Assembly: GCA_964404035.1 (NCBI GenBank)
Contig: CAYOIT010000259.1
Coordinates: 1-5,480, forward strand
Source of the DNA: CAMBRF01 sp964404035
GTDB lineage: Bacteria > Verrucomicrobiota > Kiritimatiellia > CAIKKV01 > CAITUY01
DNA: 5,480 bases
Reading direction: 5' to 3'
The notes beneath the pieces were generated by a model, which ran no database searches, was not told where the DNA came from, and worked only from the letters and a program-made list of their open reading frames with translations. Positions 1 through 5,480 of this stretch are shown in pieces. Made by a program: the position numbers and the translations under genes. Position 1 is the first letter of the stretch. Each line of letters starts with the position of its first letter.

Positions 1-741
1 CCCCATGAGCACATAACGGCTGCCCGGGCGGACCTCATACCAGTGATGATTGCAGGGCTTCTGCAGGGTGAAGTGCAGGCTCTGCTCCGCCGGGTCGTAG
101 CGCTCGATGCGCTCGGACCAGCAGATCCAGCGGTCGCCGCCGGCGCACCAGAGCAGGGCCCCCTCCAGAGGACCGTTACCGGCGGCCTTGGCCAGCTCCG
201 GATCCTGCAGCGAGGTCAGCGACCCGCCCGCCGCCTCCGCCCGTTGCGGATGCAGCAGGTCGCCCTCTCCTCGATGAGGCCAGCGAGCCTCGTCGAGCAT
301 CGCGCCGCTGGCGAACACCTGGTTCTGGTCATCCAGGGTCCAATCCATCGGCGCCGCGAAAATACCCTCGTCCTCCTCCGTCCAGCCTGACAGTTCGTCC
401 GAGGCCTTGAGCACCGCGGTCTCGCCGGGACATCCGCGGAAGACGATCGGGCGCCCCGGAGCGCCGGAGCGCCCGGGACGCAATGTTTCGCGGTACACAC
501 CGCCCCGCAGTAGGCAGGTGTCGCCGGGACCAAGTTCCCGGGCAGCCCGCGCCAGTGTGGCGAATGGCCCGTCGGTCCGGTCCGCGTTCGGTTCAGGCAG
601 GCTGCCGCTCCAGGCATCGCTGCCGTTGGGAGCCACGTACCTGGTCTTTTCTGTCGAGTGTGTCATGCCGAGAACTCCGGTGCTGATGATGGCGACGAGA
701 GCAACACACAGCGTCACCCTTGTCGAGTGTTTGTCGGACAT
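1..741 (-). CDS. Secreted right-handed parallel beta-helix protein (3' end beyond window)
   Basis: An open frame of 247 codons runs from ATG at 741-739 to the left edge without a stop, so the C-terminal part is missing. I translated it by hand from the reverse complement. Residues 1-25 look like a signal peptide: MSDKHSTR, then the hydrophobic stretch VTLCVALVAIISTGVLG, so the protein should be exported. Residues 35-115 have the usual opening of pectate-lyase-like beta-helix proteins: RYVAPNGSDAWSG, then GPFATLARAARELGPGDT, LLRGGVYRETL and GAPGRPIVFRG, where the first coils begin. Such proteins are often polysaccharide lyases or other carbohydrate-active enzymes, but the catalytic coils lie outside the window, so no substrate can be given. 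A GAGGAG ribosome binding site lies 11 bases upstream. It follows a broken beta-helix gene by about 30 bases and may be co-transcribed with it. The beta-helix family is fairly sure; the enzymatic activity is unknown. Confidence 0.88.
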   Translation of the reverse strand, partial: MSDKHSTRVTLCVALVAIISTGVLGMTHSTEKTRYVAPNGSDAWSGSLPEPNADRTDGPFATLARAARELGPGDTCLLRGGVYRETLRPGRSGAPGRPIVFRGCPGETAVLKASDELSGWTEEDEGIFAAPMDWTLDDQNQVFASGAMLDEARWPHRGEGDLLHPQRAEAAGGSLTSLQDPELAKAAGNGPLEGALLWCAGGDRWICWSERIERYDPAEQSLHFTLQKPCNHHWYEVRPGSRYVLMG

Positions 742-752
742 AGTGAAAGCTG

Positions 753-758
753 CTCCTC
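753..758 (-). promoter_or_regulatory. Ribosome binding site of the beta-helix gene
   Basis: The minus strand reads GAGGAG here, 11 bases before the ATG at 741. It supports that start over the in-frame ATG 25 codons further in, which would lose the signal peptide. Confidence 0.6.
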
Positions 759-772
759 TTTTATGCAAGGGA

Positions 773-1034
773 TCAGTTGATCAGCAGATAAAAGGAAGAC
801 CCGGGGTAGGGATTCTGTTCGCAGGCCAGGTGCAGGCGGCAGAGCCCCTGTCCCGTCCGTGCATGGGTATTGACGGCCAGATCCAACGCGAATCGGGTTG
901 CTGAGCGTGCCGCGGCGCCTCGTGCGACGCAGGGCGTCGCGAGCCGCCTCCAGACTCCCGAACGGCCGTCTGGCTGAGCCATCCGCCTTGCCTCCGCCAT
1001 CCGGCGATACGTGGATAATCTTTTCCTTCGTCAT
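773..1034 (-). pseudogene. Broken gene: beta-helix-type N-terminus joined out of frame to an unassigned C-terminus
   Basis: From ATG at 1034 the frame gives MTKEKIIHVSPDGGGKADGS, then ARRPFGSLEAARDALRRTRR and GTLSNPIRV. This is the typical start of beta-helix proteins (VSPDG..DGS...PF.SLEAARDAL), here without a signal peptide. After about residue 45-50 (near 885-915) that frame loses sense. Another minus frame then carries a protein-like tail, FALDLAVNTHARTGQGL followed by CRLHLACEQNPYPGSSF and LLIN, ending at TGA 775-773. The head and tail therefore lie in different frames. The total of about 87 codons is far below the several hundred usual for beta-helix proteins, which suggests a large internal loss rather than a simple one-base slip. 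If translated in the first frame the product would run on to 714 with a meaningless tail. The next gene starts about 30 bases later. I do not recognise the tail. A sequencing or assembly error is the main alternative. Confidence 0.65.
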
Positions 1035-1042
1035 TGTGTCAG

Positions 1043-1048
1043 CTCCCT
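1043..1048 (-). promoter_or_regulatory. Ribosome binding site of the broken beta-helix gene
   Basis: AGGGAG on the minus strand lies 8 bases before the ATG at 1034. Its good match and spacing suggest that the gene start was functional and that decay affected the body of the gene. Confidence 0.6.
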
Positions 1049-1115
1049 TGTCCTGTCAGTTCCGAATCCTTCACACCAATTTCCACACGGCGGTTTCCCT
1101 CTTACGCAGCGCCAC

Positions 1116-1245
1116 TTGGAATTGGATCCGGTGTGGCCGGAGCATCCTGCTCCGGTTCTTCAATTCTCGGCTTGTTCATTCCTGCTTTCTATTTCCGGAG
1201 CTGGAAGCTCCGGCCACTTATGAGCTGGAAGCTCCGGCCACTTAT
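1116..1245. repeat. REP pair, copy A (two facing palindromes plus tandem 24-base units)
   Basis: Read on the plus strand, a left palindrome CCGGAGCATCCTGCTCCGG (1137-1155; 8-base stem, 3-base loop) is preceded by GTGG. A 39-base spacer follows, then a right palindrome CCGGAGCTGGAAGCTCCGG (1195-1213), followed by CCAC. The two palindromes therefore face each other, each with GTGG at its 5' side on its own strand. This is the layout of REP pairs recognised by RAYT transposases. From 1198 a 24-base unit beginning GAGCTGGAAGCTCC is repeated twice (1198-1221, 1222-1245). Positions 1116-1234 are identical to 1302-1420 of copy B (119 bases, offset 186). No coding function is claimed. Confidence 0.9.
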
Positions 1246-1301
1246 GAGCCGGTATTGCCGCCGGTCGAGTTTCGGCAGATCCGGCTTCATGTTTCTCCCT
1301 G

Positions 1302-1426
1302 TTGGAATTGGATCCGGTGTGGCCGGAGCATCCTGCTCCGGTTCTTCAATTCTCGGCTTGTTCATTCCTGCTTTCTATTTCCGGAGCTGGAAGCTCCGGC
1401 CACTTATGAGCTGGAAGCTCGGCCAC
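1302..1426. repeat. REP pair, copy B (overlaps the 3' end of the RAYT gene)
   Basis: This copy has the same structure as copy A: palindromes at 1323-1341 and 1381-1399, then one full 24-base unit (1384-1407) and a second unit (1408-1426) lacking one C. It begins with the same TTGGAATTGGATCCGG flank as copy A. The minus-strand RAYT frame reads into it. The last 26 codons of the transposase and its TGA stop (1348-1346) are made of this repeat, and the stop lies in the spacer between the palindromes. Confidence 0.9.
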
Positions 1427-2077
1427 ACTCTGTCGCCAACGCCATTTCCACTGCTTCAGACCTGCTTTGTCGGGATTCTCCCAGACGTATTCGACGTGAA
1501 ACCGGTATTCCCGTTCACTCCGGATGATGTGGTCGTAAGGTTCGTGCTGCCAGAACTGCCCGGTCAGGTTCAACCCTTTATTGGCTTCATTGGCGGTAAA
1601 GGACTTCCAGCTGTGCACGATCTTCCCGAGCGGCCGTCCCGCAAACGGCTCGACGAGAACATGCACGTGATTAGGCATCACGCACCAAGCATGCAGGCGA
1701 TAGCGCTGGCCGTCAAAATAGTACAGAGCATTGGCTACCATATCCGCGATTCCGGGATGGTTAAGGTGACACGCACCTTGGCCAGCGTCCAGAAAGCTCT
1801 CGATCTTGTCGGAATAGAGGTGCTGAAGCCTTTTCGCTTCGTCTTCCGACAACGGACGTCCCATTTGTGCCGCCGTGGCAACAATCGACTCCCGCTCGCG
1901 TGTCCAAGCCTGTCTCACTTCCGAAGGGACCGAATCCGAAAGTCGGAACGAAACATGGTAGATGGCGGATTCACACGTCCAATGAGGAAGGTTGTCGCCT
2001 TGCCTGATGGCTAGCGTCGACCAGTCCGGTGTGGCCGGAGCATCCTGCTCCGGTTCTTCAATTCTCGGCTTGTTCAT
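1346..2077 (-). CDS. rayT: REP-associated tyrosine transposase (RAYT, Y1/HUH family)
   Basis: This 243-residue protein belongs to the Y1 single-strand transposase family related to IS200/IS605 TnpA. RAYTs bind and cut REP hairpins in single-stranded DNA and are linked to REP spread. Visible marks are the HUH metal-binding motif in WCVMPNHVHVLVEP (His137, Val138, His139), the downstream FWQHEPYDHIIRSEREY block (175-191) and the HVEYVWENPDKAGL block (194-207). Tyr197 is the likely nucleophile. DNLPHW and AIYHVSFRL (28-46) form the usual first strand. The gene has all core motifs and is probably functional. Residues 1-17 and 218-243 are encoded by flanking REP sequence (copies C and B). ATG at 2077 has only a weak AGG upstream, with the right-hand palindrome of copy C just before it. 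The next in-frame ATG (residue 72) would remove the fold's first part, so the early start is preferred. Confidence 0.93.
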   Translation of the reverse strand: MNKPRIEEPEQDAPATPDWSTLAIRQGDNLPHWTCESAIYHVSFRLSDSVPSEVRQAWTRERESIVATAAQMGRPLSEDEAKRLQHLYSDKIESFLDAGQGACHLNHPGIADMVANALYYFDGQRYRLHAWCVMPNHVHVLVEPFAGRPLGKIVHSWKSFTANEANKGLNLTGQFWQHEPYDHIIRSEREYRFHVEYVWENPDKAGLKQWKWRWRQSVAELPAHKWPELPAPEIESRNEQAEN

Positions 2078-2157
2078 TTCTTTGACCTATTTCCGGAGCT
2101 GGAAGCTCCGGCCACCTATGAGCTGGAAGCTCCGGCCACCTATGAGCTGGAAGCTCC
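2025..2157. repeat. REP pair, copy C (overlaps the 5' end of the RAYT gene)
   Basis: Palindromes lie at 2035-2053 (CCGGAGCATCCTGCTCCGG) and 2093-2111 (CCGGAGCTGGAAGCTCCGG), again flanked outside by GTGG and CCAC. The 24-base unit follows at 2096-2119 and 2120-2143, with a partial third from 2144. It differs from copies A and B in part of the spacer (TTTCTTTGACC in place of TTCCTGCTTTC) and in CCTATGAG for CTTATGAG, and it lacks their TTGGAATTGGATCC flank. The RAYT ATG sits in the spacer. The right end lies 10 bases after the URO-D stop codon, so the hairpins would form the 3' end of that transcript or sit between the two genes. Confidence 0.9.
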
Positions 2158-2167
2158 GCGGGCTTCT

Positions 2168-3244
2168 TTAGCGGTACGCTGCGGCGATGTTGAGTGCCTG
2201 CTCGGCATCGGCCATGGACTGGGGCCACATCATAATGTACAGGCCTTTCGGGCCGACGGCATCCAGCAGGGGCTTGAGCTGCCCGATGGTGACGCCGATG
2301 GCCTGTGCAGACTTGCCGGCGGCGAGGATGCGGCGGTAGACATCGAACCAGCGCGGATCGCCGCCGCCTTCGATGCCGGCCTGCGGCGTCCATTCGACGG
2401 CGTCAAGCGCGTCGATGGCGAGCAGCATCTCCAGCTTGTCGAGGCACTGGGTGCCGTCAAGGTGGAACATCGAGTGATCAAGCCATGCGCACTGCGCGGT
2501 CAGGGCCGGGACTACAAACTGCCGGAACATGGCCGGCGAGAACATGGCGGCGGCATCGCACTGCACCTTGGCCGTCTTGCCCGGCCCCCACAGATTGAAG
2601 GCGCCGAAGCAGGAGCTGCCGTCGGGCTGCCTGATGATGTCGTAGAGGCGCTGGTAGGCTGCGAAAAAGGCCTGATTGACCTCCCACACCTTCTGCTCGA
2701 CCCACCCGGGATGCTGGATCATGTCCATCATGAGGGTTTGCGGATCCCGCAACGCCGAGACAATGTCGACGTTCTCGACCAGGTCGGGACAACCGACCAG
2801 GTACTTGCCCCGGCCGAGTTCCATCGCGGCACGACAGGTGGTCTCGGTCACCTTCCACCAGTGGCTTTCCGGATCGAACTTGAGAGGCGGAAGCCCCTCC
2901 GGGTCTTCGACCTCGTGCCAGCACGGCTCAAACCAGACCGTCTCGCGCGAGAAGCCAGGCTCGGAGCCGAGGGCCAGGGCCAGGGATCCCGGACCGATAT
3001 CGGTGCTTGAGATCGGCAGGCTGTCACCGGGAAACTGCTGGCTGGCAAGCCAGGCATGGTTGCGCCGCGCCCGGGCCGGGCCGTCCTCATAGGCTTCAAT
3101 TAGGCCCGGCTCAGGCAGTTCCGCCAGCGCCTCGCGAGGCGTGTCCAACCGGTGCGTGCCAACCGTCAGGACAAAACCCTCGTGGTTCCACCAGTCGCTG
3201 AAGTGCTGTTTCGTTTCAATCCAATTGGGTTTCCAGTTCAACAT
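2168..3244 (-). CDS. Uroporphyrinogen-decarboxylase-like (URO-D superfamily) protein
   Basis: This 358-residue protein is intact and of normal length for the URO-D fold, a TIM barrel shared by heme-pathway HemE and cobalamin/corrinoid methyltransferases such as MtaA. Supporting stretches are NLWGPGKTAKVQCDAAAMFS (217-236), SPAMFRQFVVPALTAQCAWLD (from 236), FHLDGTQ (260-266) and DAVEWTPQAG (281-290). These match the branch often annotated as URO-D family in anaerobes and PVC bacteria. It is probably not HemE: the N-terminal RQAGRY substrate-binding motif is absent. It also lacks a clear HxC zinc motif of the MtaA type, since His261 is followed by Leu-Asp. The reaction is therefore unknown. Its position behind an esterase/glycosidase gene suggests an accessory metabolic role, possibly methyl-group transfer from a methylated sugar, which is speculation. 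The start at 3244 is set by an excellent ribosome binding site. The TAA stop is at 2170-2168. Confidence 0.85.
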   Translation of the reverse strand: MLNWKPNWIETKQHFSDWWNHEGFVLTVGTHRLDTPREALAELPEPGLIEAYEDGPARARRNHAWLASQQFPGDSLPISSTDIGPGSLALALGSEPGFSRETVWFEPCWHEVEDPEGLPPLKFDPESHWWKVTETTCRAAMELGRGKYLVGCPDLVENVDIVSALRDPQTLMMDMIQHPGWVEQKVWEVNQAFFAAYQRLYDIIRQPDGSSCFGAFNLWGPGKTAKVQCDAAAMFSPAMFRQFVVPALTAQCAWLDHSMFHLDGTQCLDKLEMLLAIDALDAVEWTPQAGIEGGGDPRWFDVYRRILAAGKSAQAIGVTIGQLKPLLDAVGPKGLYIMMWPQSMADAEQALNIAAAYR

Positions 3245-3248
3245 TCGC

Positions 3249-3768
3249 TCACTCCTTGCTGTACAGGTTATAGGGAATTTCGAAATGGGCGTCCCCGATC
3301 AGCGGGTAGCCGGAGATCGCCACATCCTGGCTGGCGACGCGCAGCCCCCTTCCCCATCCGGTCTCGATCCGGCCCACGCTGGGCGAGTCGTATGACAGGT
3401 GGTCGACGTCGCCCTCGATGCGGGATGCAGTCCGCACCGGGGTCGCCCTCGTCATACTTGGCGGCGAGCAGGGCCGCGACAATGGCCTCGCGGCGGGAGG
3501 CGAGCAACCGCGACTGCGGATAGCGGTACAGCATGCGCACCAGCGCGACCATGGCGAAATCCTGGCAGTCCTTGCGATCGAGCAGCAAGGAGAGGGAATG
3601 ATCGATCCAGGCGTCGCGAACGTGTCCCGGTTCCTCGCCGCGCCGTTCGAGTTCAAGGGCGGGGATGCACTGAAAGCAGGTCCGGCCGGCGAACCCCGCC
3701 GGCTCACCCCAGTCGCGCCCGGCAAGATGTCGAAGGTAGAGGTAGAAGCGGTCAGCGACACTTGTCAC
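3249..3768 (-). pseudogene. Broken gene with N- and C-terminal parts in different frames; family not firmly identified
   Basis: It starts with GTG at 3768, overlapping the stop of the upstream gene as GTGA, with AGGAG 8 bases before. The first frame gives about 110 sensible residues: ADRFYLYLRHLAGRDWGEP, then DHSLSLLLDRKDCQDFAMVA, LVRMLYRYPQSRLL and ALLAAKYDEGDPG. The helical character and wording recall the N-terminal part of long uncharacterised alpha/alpha-barrel, glycosidase-like proteins of PVC and related bacteria; this is from memory and tentative. Between about 3440 and 3420 that frame becomes Arg-rich nonsense. Another frame then carries RIEGDVDHLSYDSPSVGRIE, TGWGRGLRVASQDVAISGYP and LIGDAHFEIPYNLYSKE, stopping at TGA 3251-3249. 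This tail looks like a beta-sandwich end. The sum of about 170 codons would be short for such a protein, so an out-of-frame internal deletion is the favoured explanation. A single-base sequencing error in a genuine small protein is possible. Confidence 0.65.
3252..3257 (-). promoter_or_regulatory. Ribosome binding site of the URO-D-like gene
   Basis: AAGGAG on the minus strand lies 7 bases before the ATG at 3244 and inside the last codons of the preceding broken gene. The gap between its stop and this ATG is 4 bases, so the two genes were part of one transcript. Confidence 0.8.
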
Positions 3769-5480
3769 CGGGTCATCTCCTGCGTGAGTCCCGCCTCCCT
3801 GAGAAAGATATCTCCATCACACGGAGGCAGGTCATGCTGCCGGCCTCGCCGGCCTGAGGACACGCGCGTCATCTCCGTGTCAAACGTCAGGCCCACCGCC
3901 TTGTTGGAGGACGGGTTGTAGACGACGGTGCCCTTCTCGAAATCGCGCCGGATCGTTCCATCAGGGCTCCGGTTACCTTTTTCCACGGGTTTTCCCAAGC
4001 TTCGATTCCAGAACGGATACCAGTTGTGCAGGTGGTCCGGAGTCGGGAGCGGGTTCGGGTCGGAGAAGAGGCAATAGCCGTCTGAAGTCGCCAGCGCCAA
4101 AGCGGTCGTTGCCCGCATCAGGTTCAAGTCCTCACGCGACTTGTGGTACCAGGTCTCGAGGCAATTGATCCGCGGTTCCCGCAGGTTCGCCTCGGCCCAG
4201 AGCAAGGTGTCCTCGATCCGCTTCCAGTCCGCGGCGGTCTTGCTGCGGTAGCATTCCATGAAGAGCCCATTGATAAACGGCGCGGTCTGCGGGATCTGGC
4301 GGTCGTTGGAATTGGCCAGGATCAGGCCGTCCTCCCCCATGCGTTTCCGGATCGCAGTGACCAACGCCAGCCGGTCCTCGTCATCCTGCCACCAGTCCAG
4401 CATAACCCCGTCGACCACGCCGCTTCTGACGGCAGCCCCGCACTGCATGGCCACCTGTTCGCGGTACTCGGGGTTCGAGAAGTCCATCTGTATGAATCCG
4501 CCTTCCTCCCAGCCCATGACCAGTTTGCCCGCGGCGTCACGCTTCCACCACTTATGGTTATCGGGAAGGAACCCCCGCCACTGTTTTTTCCATTGCTCAG
4601 GCACATTCCTGGGCGCTGTACTTCCCCAGGCGTCCCGGTACCGGATCTCCAGGAGCATGACCATGTTCGGATTGAGCTTGAGCAGGGATTTCCTAAGCTC
4701 CAGCCCCTGCCGTATCGATTCCGGGGTAAAGTCCGTAGCCAGCCCTTGGTATTCGTTGTTCCATCTGAGTTTAAAACACTCCACGCCGCCGAAGATGAGG
4801 TCGTGGCGGGCCACCGTCACCATGGGATCCTCGCCCTTCAGGTTGTCAGCCGGATTCCAGGCTTGGAAGACGGAAGGAAACGAACGGCCGGCGATCCGGC
4901 GAACCACCGCCGACTCTCCCGGCGCGGCGTCCAATTGCTTCCGAATCACCGCCAGCGCCGCCTCGGCCCAGACCTCATGGCCCTTGTCGGTGGGGTGGCA
5001 GTTCTCTTCGTTGAAGTGGAACCCGGCCCAGCGTTTGCCGTTCTCCGTGGCGGCGAGGATCGCCGCGCGCATGTCGACAAAGGGCACCTTGGCCTCCGCG
5101 GCGGCATCCTTCTGGGCCTGCAGCGTTTCGTCCAGATGCTTGAAGAACGGCTTCAGGGGATTGTCGCCGCCGGTGCCGATGAGCACGATGTCGGCGCCAA
5201 AGCGCTTGCTGATCTCGGCAGCAAGTGTGCTGAGCGCCAGCTTGGTTTCCTCGGGGATCAGGTAGTGGTGGCAGCAGTCGTTGGCGCCGAAGGCGACCAG
5301 CACCAGGTCGGGCTTGAACGCCTCCAGCCCGTCCAGCCGCCCCAGGCCTTCGTAGCTATTCTGGCCGCCGATGGCGAAGTGATGGACGCTGAAGTCCGAG
5401 CCGGGATAGGCCTCTCCCAGTTTCTTCACCAGCACCGCGCCCCAGTTGGCCTCCGGCGTCTTCGCCCCGCCGTTCCAGCC
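3765..5480 (-). CDS. SGNH hydrolase fused to putative GHL15-type glycosidase (5' end beyond window)
   Basis: The frame is open to the right edge: 15 residues, GWNGGAKTPEANWGA, precede the GTG at 5435, so that GTG is internal and the gene begins outside. Numbering the 571 visible residues from the edge, 1-185 are an SGNH (GDSL) esterase domain. The Gly block is AIGGQNS (36-42), the Asn block is GANDCCHH (65-72) and the catalytic His is in NCHPTDKGH (His162). The Ser block should lie just upstream. Where the family has Asp three residues before this His, there is Glu159. Residues about 225-560 resemble hypothetical glycosyl hydrolase family 15 (TIM barrel): ECFKLRWNNEYQG, VVDGVMLDWWQDDEDR (Asp362 a candidate acid), LILANSNDRQ, INGLFMECY and TSDGYCLFSDPNP, then a short beta-rich end closing with DGDIFL. 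The likely role is removing acyl groups and cutting a glycan; the substrate is unknown. A signal peptide, if any, is outside the window. Confidence 0.85.
   Translation of the reverse strand, partial: GWNGGAKTPEANWGAVLVKKLGEAYPGSDFSVHHFAIGGQNSYEGLGRLDGLEAFKPDLVLVAFGANDCCHHYLIPEETKLALSTLAAEISKRFGADIVLIGTGGDNPLKPFFKHLDETLQAQKDAAAEAKVPFVDMRAAILAATENGKRWAGFHFNEENCHPTDKGHEVWAEAALAVIRKQLDAAPGESAVVRRIAGRSFPSVFQAWNPADNLKGEDPMVTVARHDLIFGGVECFKLRWNNEYQGLATDFTPESIRQGLELRKSLLKLNPNMVMLLEIRYRDAWGSTAPRNVPEQWKKQWRGFLPDNHKWWKRDAAGKLVMGWEEGGFIQMDFSNPEYREQVAMQCGAAVRSGVVDGVMLDWWQDDEDRLALVTAIRKRMGEDGLILANSNDRQIPQTAPFINGLFMECYRSKTAADWKRIEDTLLWAEANLREPRINCLETWYHKSREDLNLMRATTALALATSDGYCLFSDPNPLPTPDHLHNWYPFWNRSLGKPVEKGNRSPDGTIRRDFEKGTVVYNPSSNKAVGLTFDTEMTRVSSGRRGRQHDLPPCDGDIFLREAGLTQEMTR
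3777..3781 (-). promoter_or_regulatory. Ribosome binding site deciding the GTG start of the broken gene
   Basis: AGGAG on the minus strand lies inside the end of the SGNH/GHL15 gene, 8 bases before GTG at 3768. Together with the GTGA overlap it points to translational coupling. Confidence 0.6.

Noticed and set aside
216..617. Minus-strand frame of 133 codons at the left
   Set aside because: It is an Arg/Cys-rich shadow of the secreted beta-helix gene, which is open through the same stretch in another frame with a signal peptide and family motifs.
1198..1245. Short tandem repeats as a CRISPR array
   Set aside because: The 24-base units are directly adjacent with no unique spacers, there are only two or three, and no cas gene is present.
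1116..1420. Copies A and B as long terminal repeats of a transposon
   Set aside because: Only 67 bases lie between them with no gene inside; the transposase lies outside the pair.
1034..2014. Long plus-strand open frame (326 codons) over the RAYT gene
   Set aside because: It is antisense to a RAYT with clear motifs, its start is repetitive REP translation, and it has no recognisable domain.
2093..2111. Palindrome as a Rho-independent terminator of the URO-D gene
   Set aside because: No T-run follows the hairpin on the minus strand, and identical hairpins occur elsewhere as REPs.
2058..2393. Minus-strand frame ending in repeated ELPAHRWP
   Set aside because: It overlaps the URO-D gene in another frame and merely continues through the REP units; it has no start signal or domain.
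4258..5265. Plus-strand open frame of 335 codons
   Set aside because: It is Ser/Arg/Pro-rich antisense of the SGNH/GHL15 gene, whose own frame has clear family motifs; it is a GC-rich shadow.

Overview
The window most resembles a GC-rich bacterium of the PVC group (Kiritimatiellota, Lentisphaerota or Planctomycetota). This is an inference from gene content: secreted right-handed beta-helix proteins, an SGNH-esterase/putative glycosidase fusion, a uroporphyrinogen-decarboxylase-like protein beside carbohydrate genes, and a RAYT transposase with its own REP palindromes. There is no rRNA or marker gene to confirm it. Every convincing gene lies on the minus strand, so the cluster reads from right to left.

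Layout in transcription order. (1) From the right edge to 3765, the 3' part of a large gene encodes an SGNH hydrolase joined to a putative GHL15-type glycosidase. (2) It overlaps by 4 bases (GTGA) a broken gene, 3768-3249. Its first ~110 codons and last ~57 codons are each plausible protein but lie in different frames. (3) A strong ribosome binding site and a 4-base gap lead to an intact 358-codon URO-D-like gene, 3244-2168. (4) At 1116-2160 sits a REP/RAYT cassette: a REP-associated tyrosine transposase gene (2077-1346) with a paired REP palindrome overlapping each of its ends, plus a third REP pair further left. (5) A second broken gene, 1034-773, starts like a beta-helix protein and then changes frame to an unrelated-looking tail. 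(6) A secreted beta-helix protein starts at 741 and runs off the left edge.

The carbohydrate genes look like part of a polysaccharide deacylation and degradation locus: esterase plus glycosidase, secreted beta-helix lyase-like proteins, and an accessory URO-D-like enzyme of unknown role. The REP/RAYT cassette lies between the URO-D gene and the beta-helix genes and splits an otherwise collinear cluster.

The most interesting signal is the REP/RAYT system. Both palindromes of each pair have the form GTGG-CCGGAGCW-NNN-WGCTCCGG and face each other across a spacer of about 39 bases. The RAYT start codon lies in the spacer of one copy and its stop codon in the spacer of another, so REP sequence encodes both ends of the transposase. 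The second point worth checking is that two of the five non-transposon genes look like head-to-tail joins with out-of-frame internal loss.
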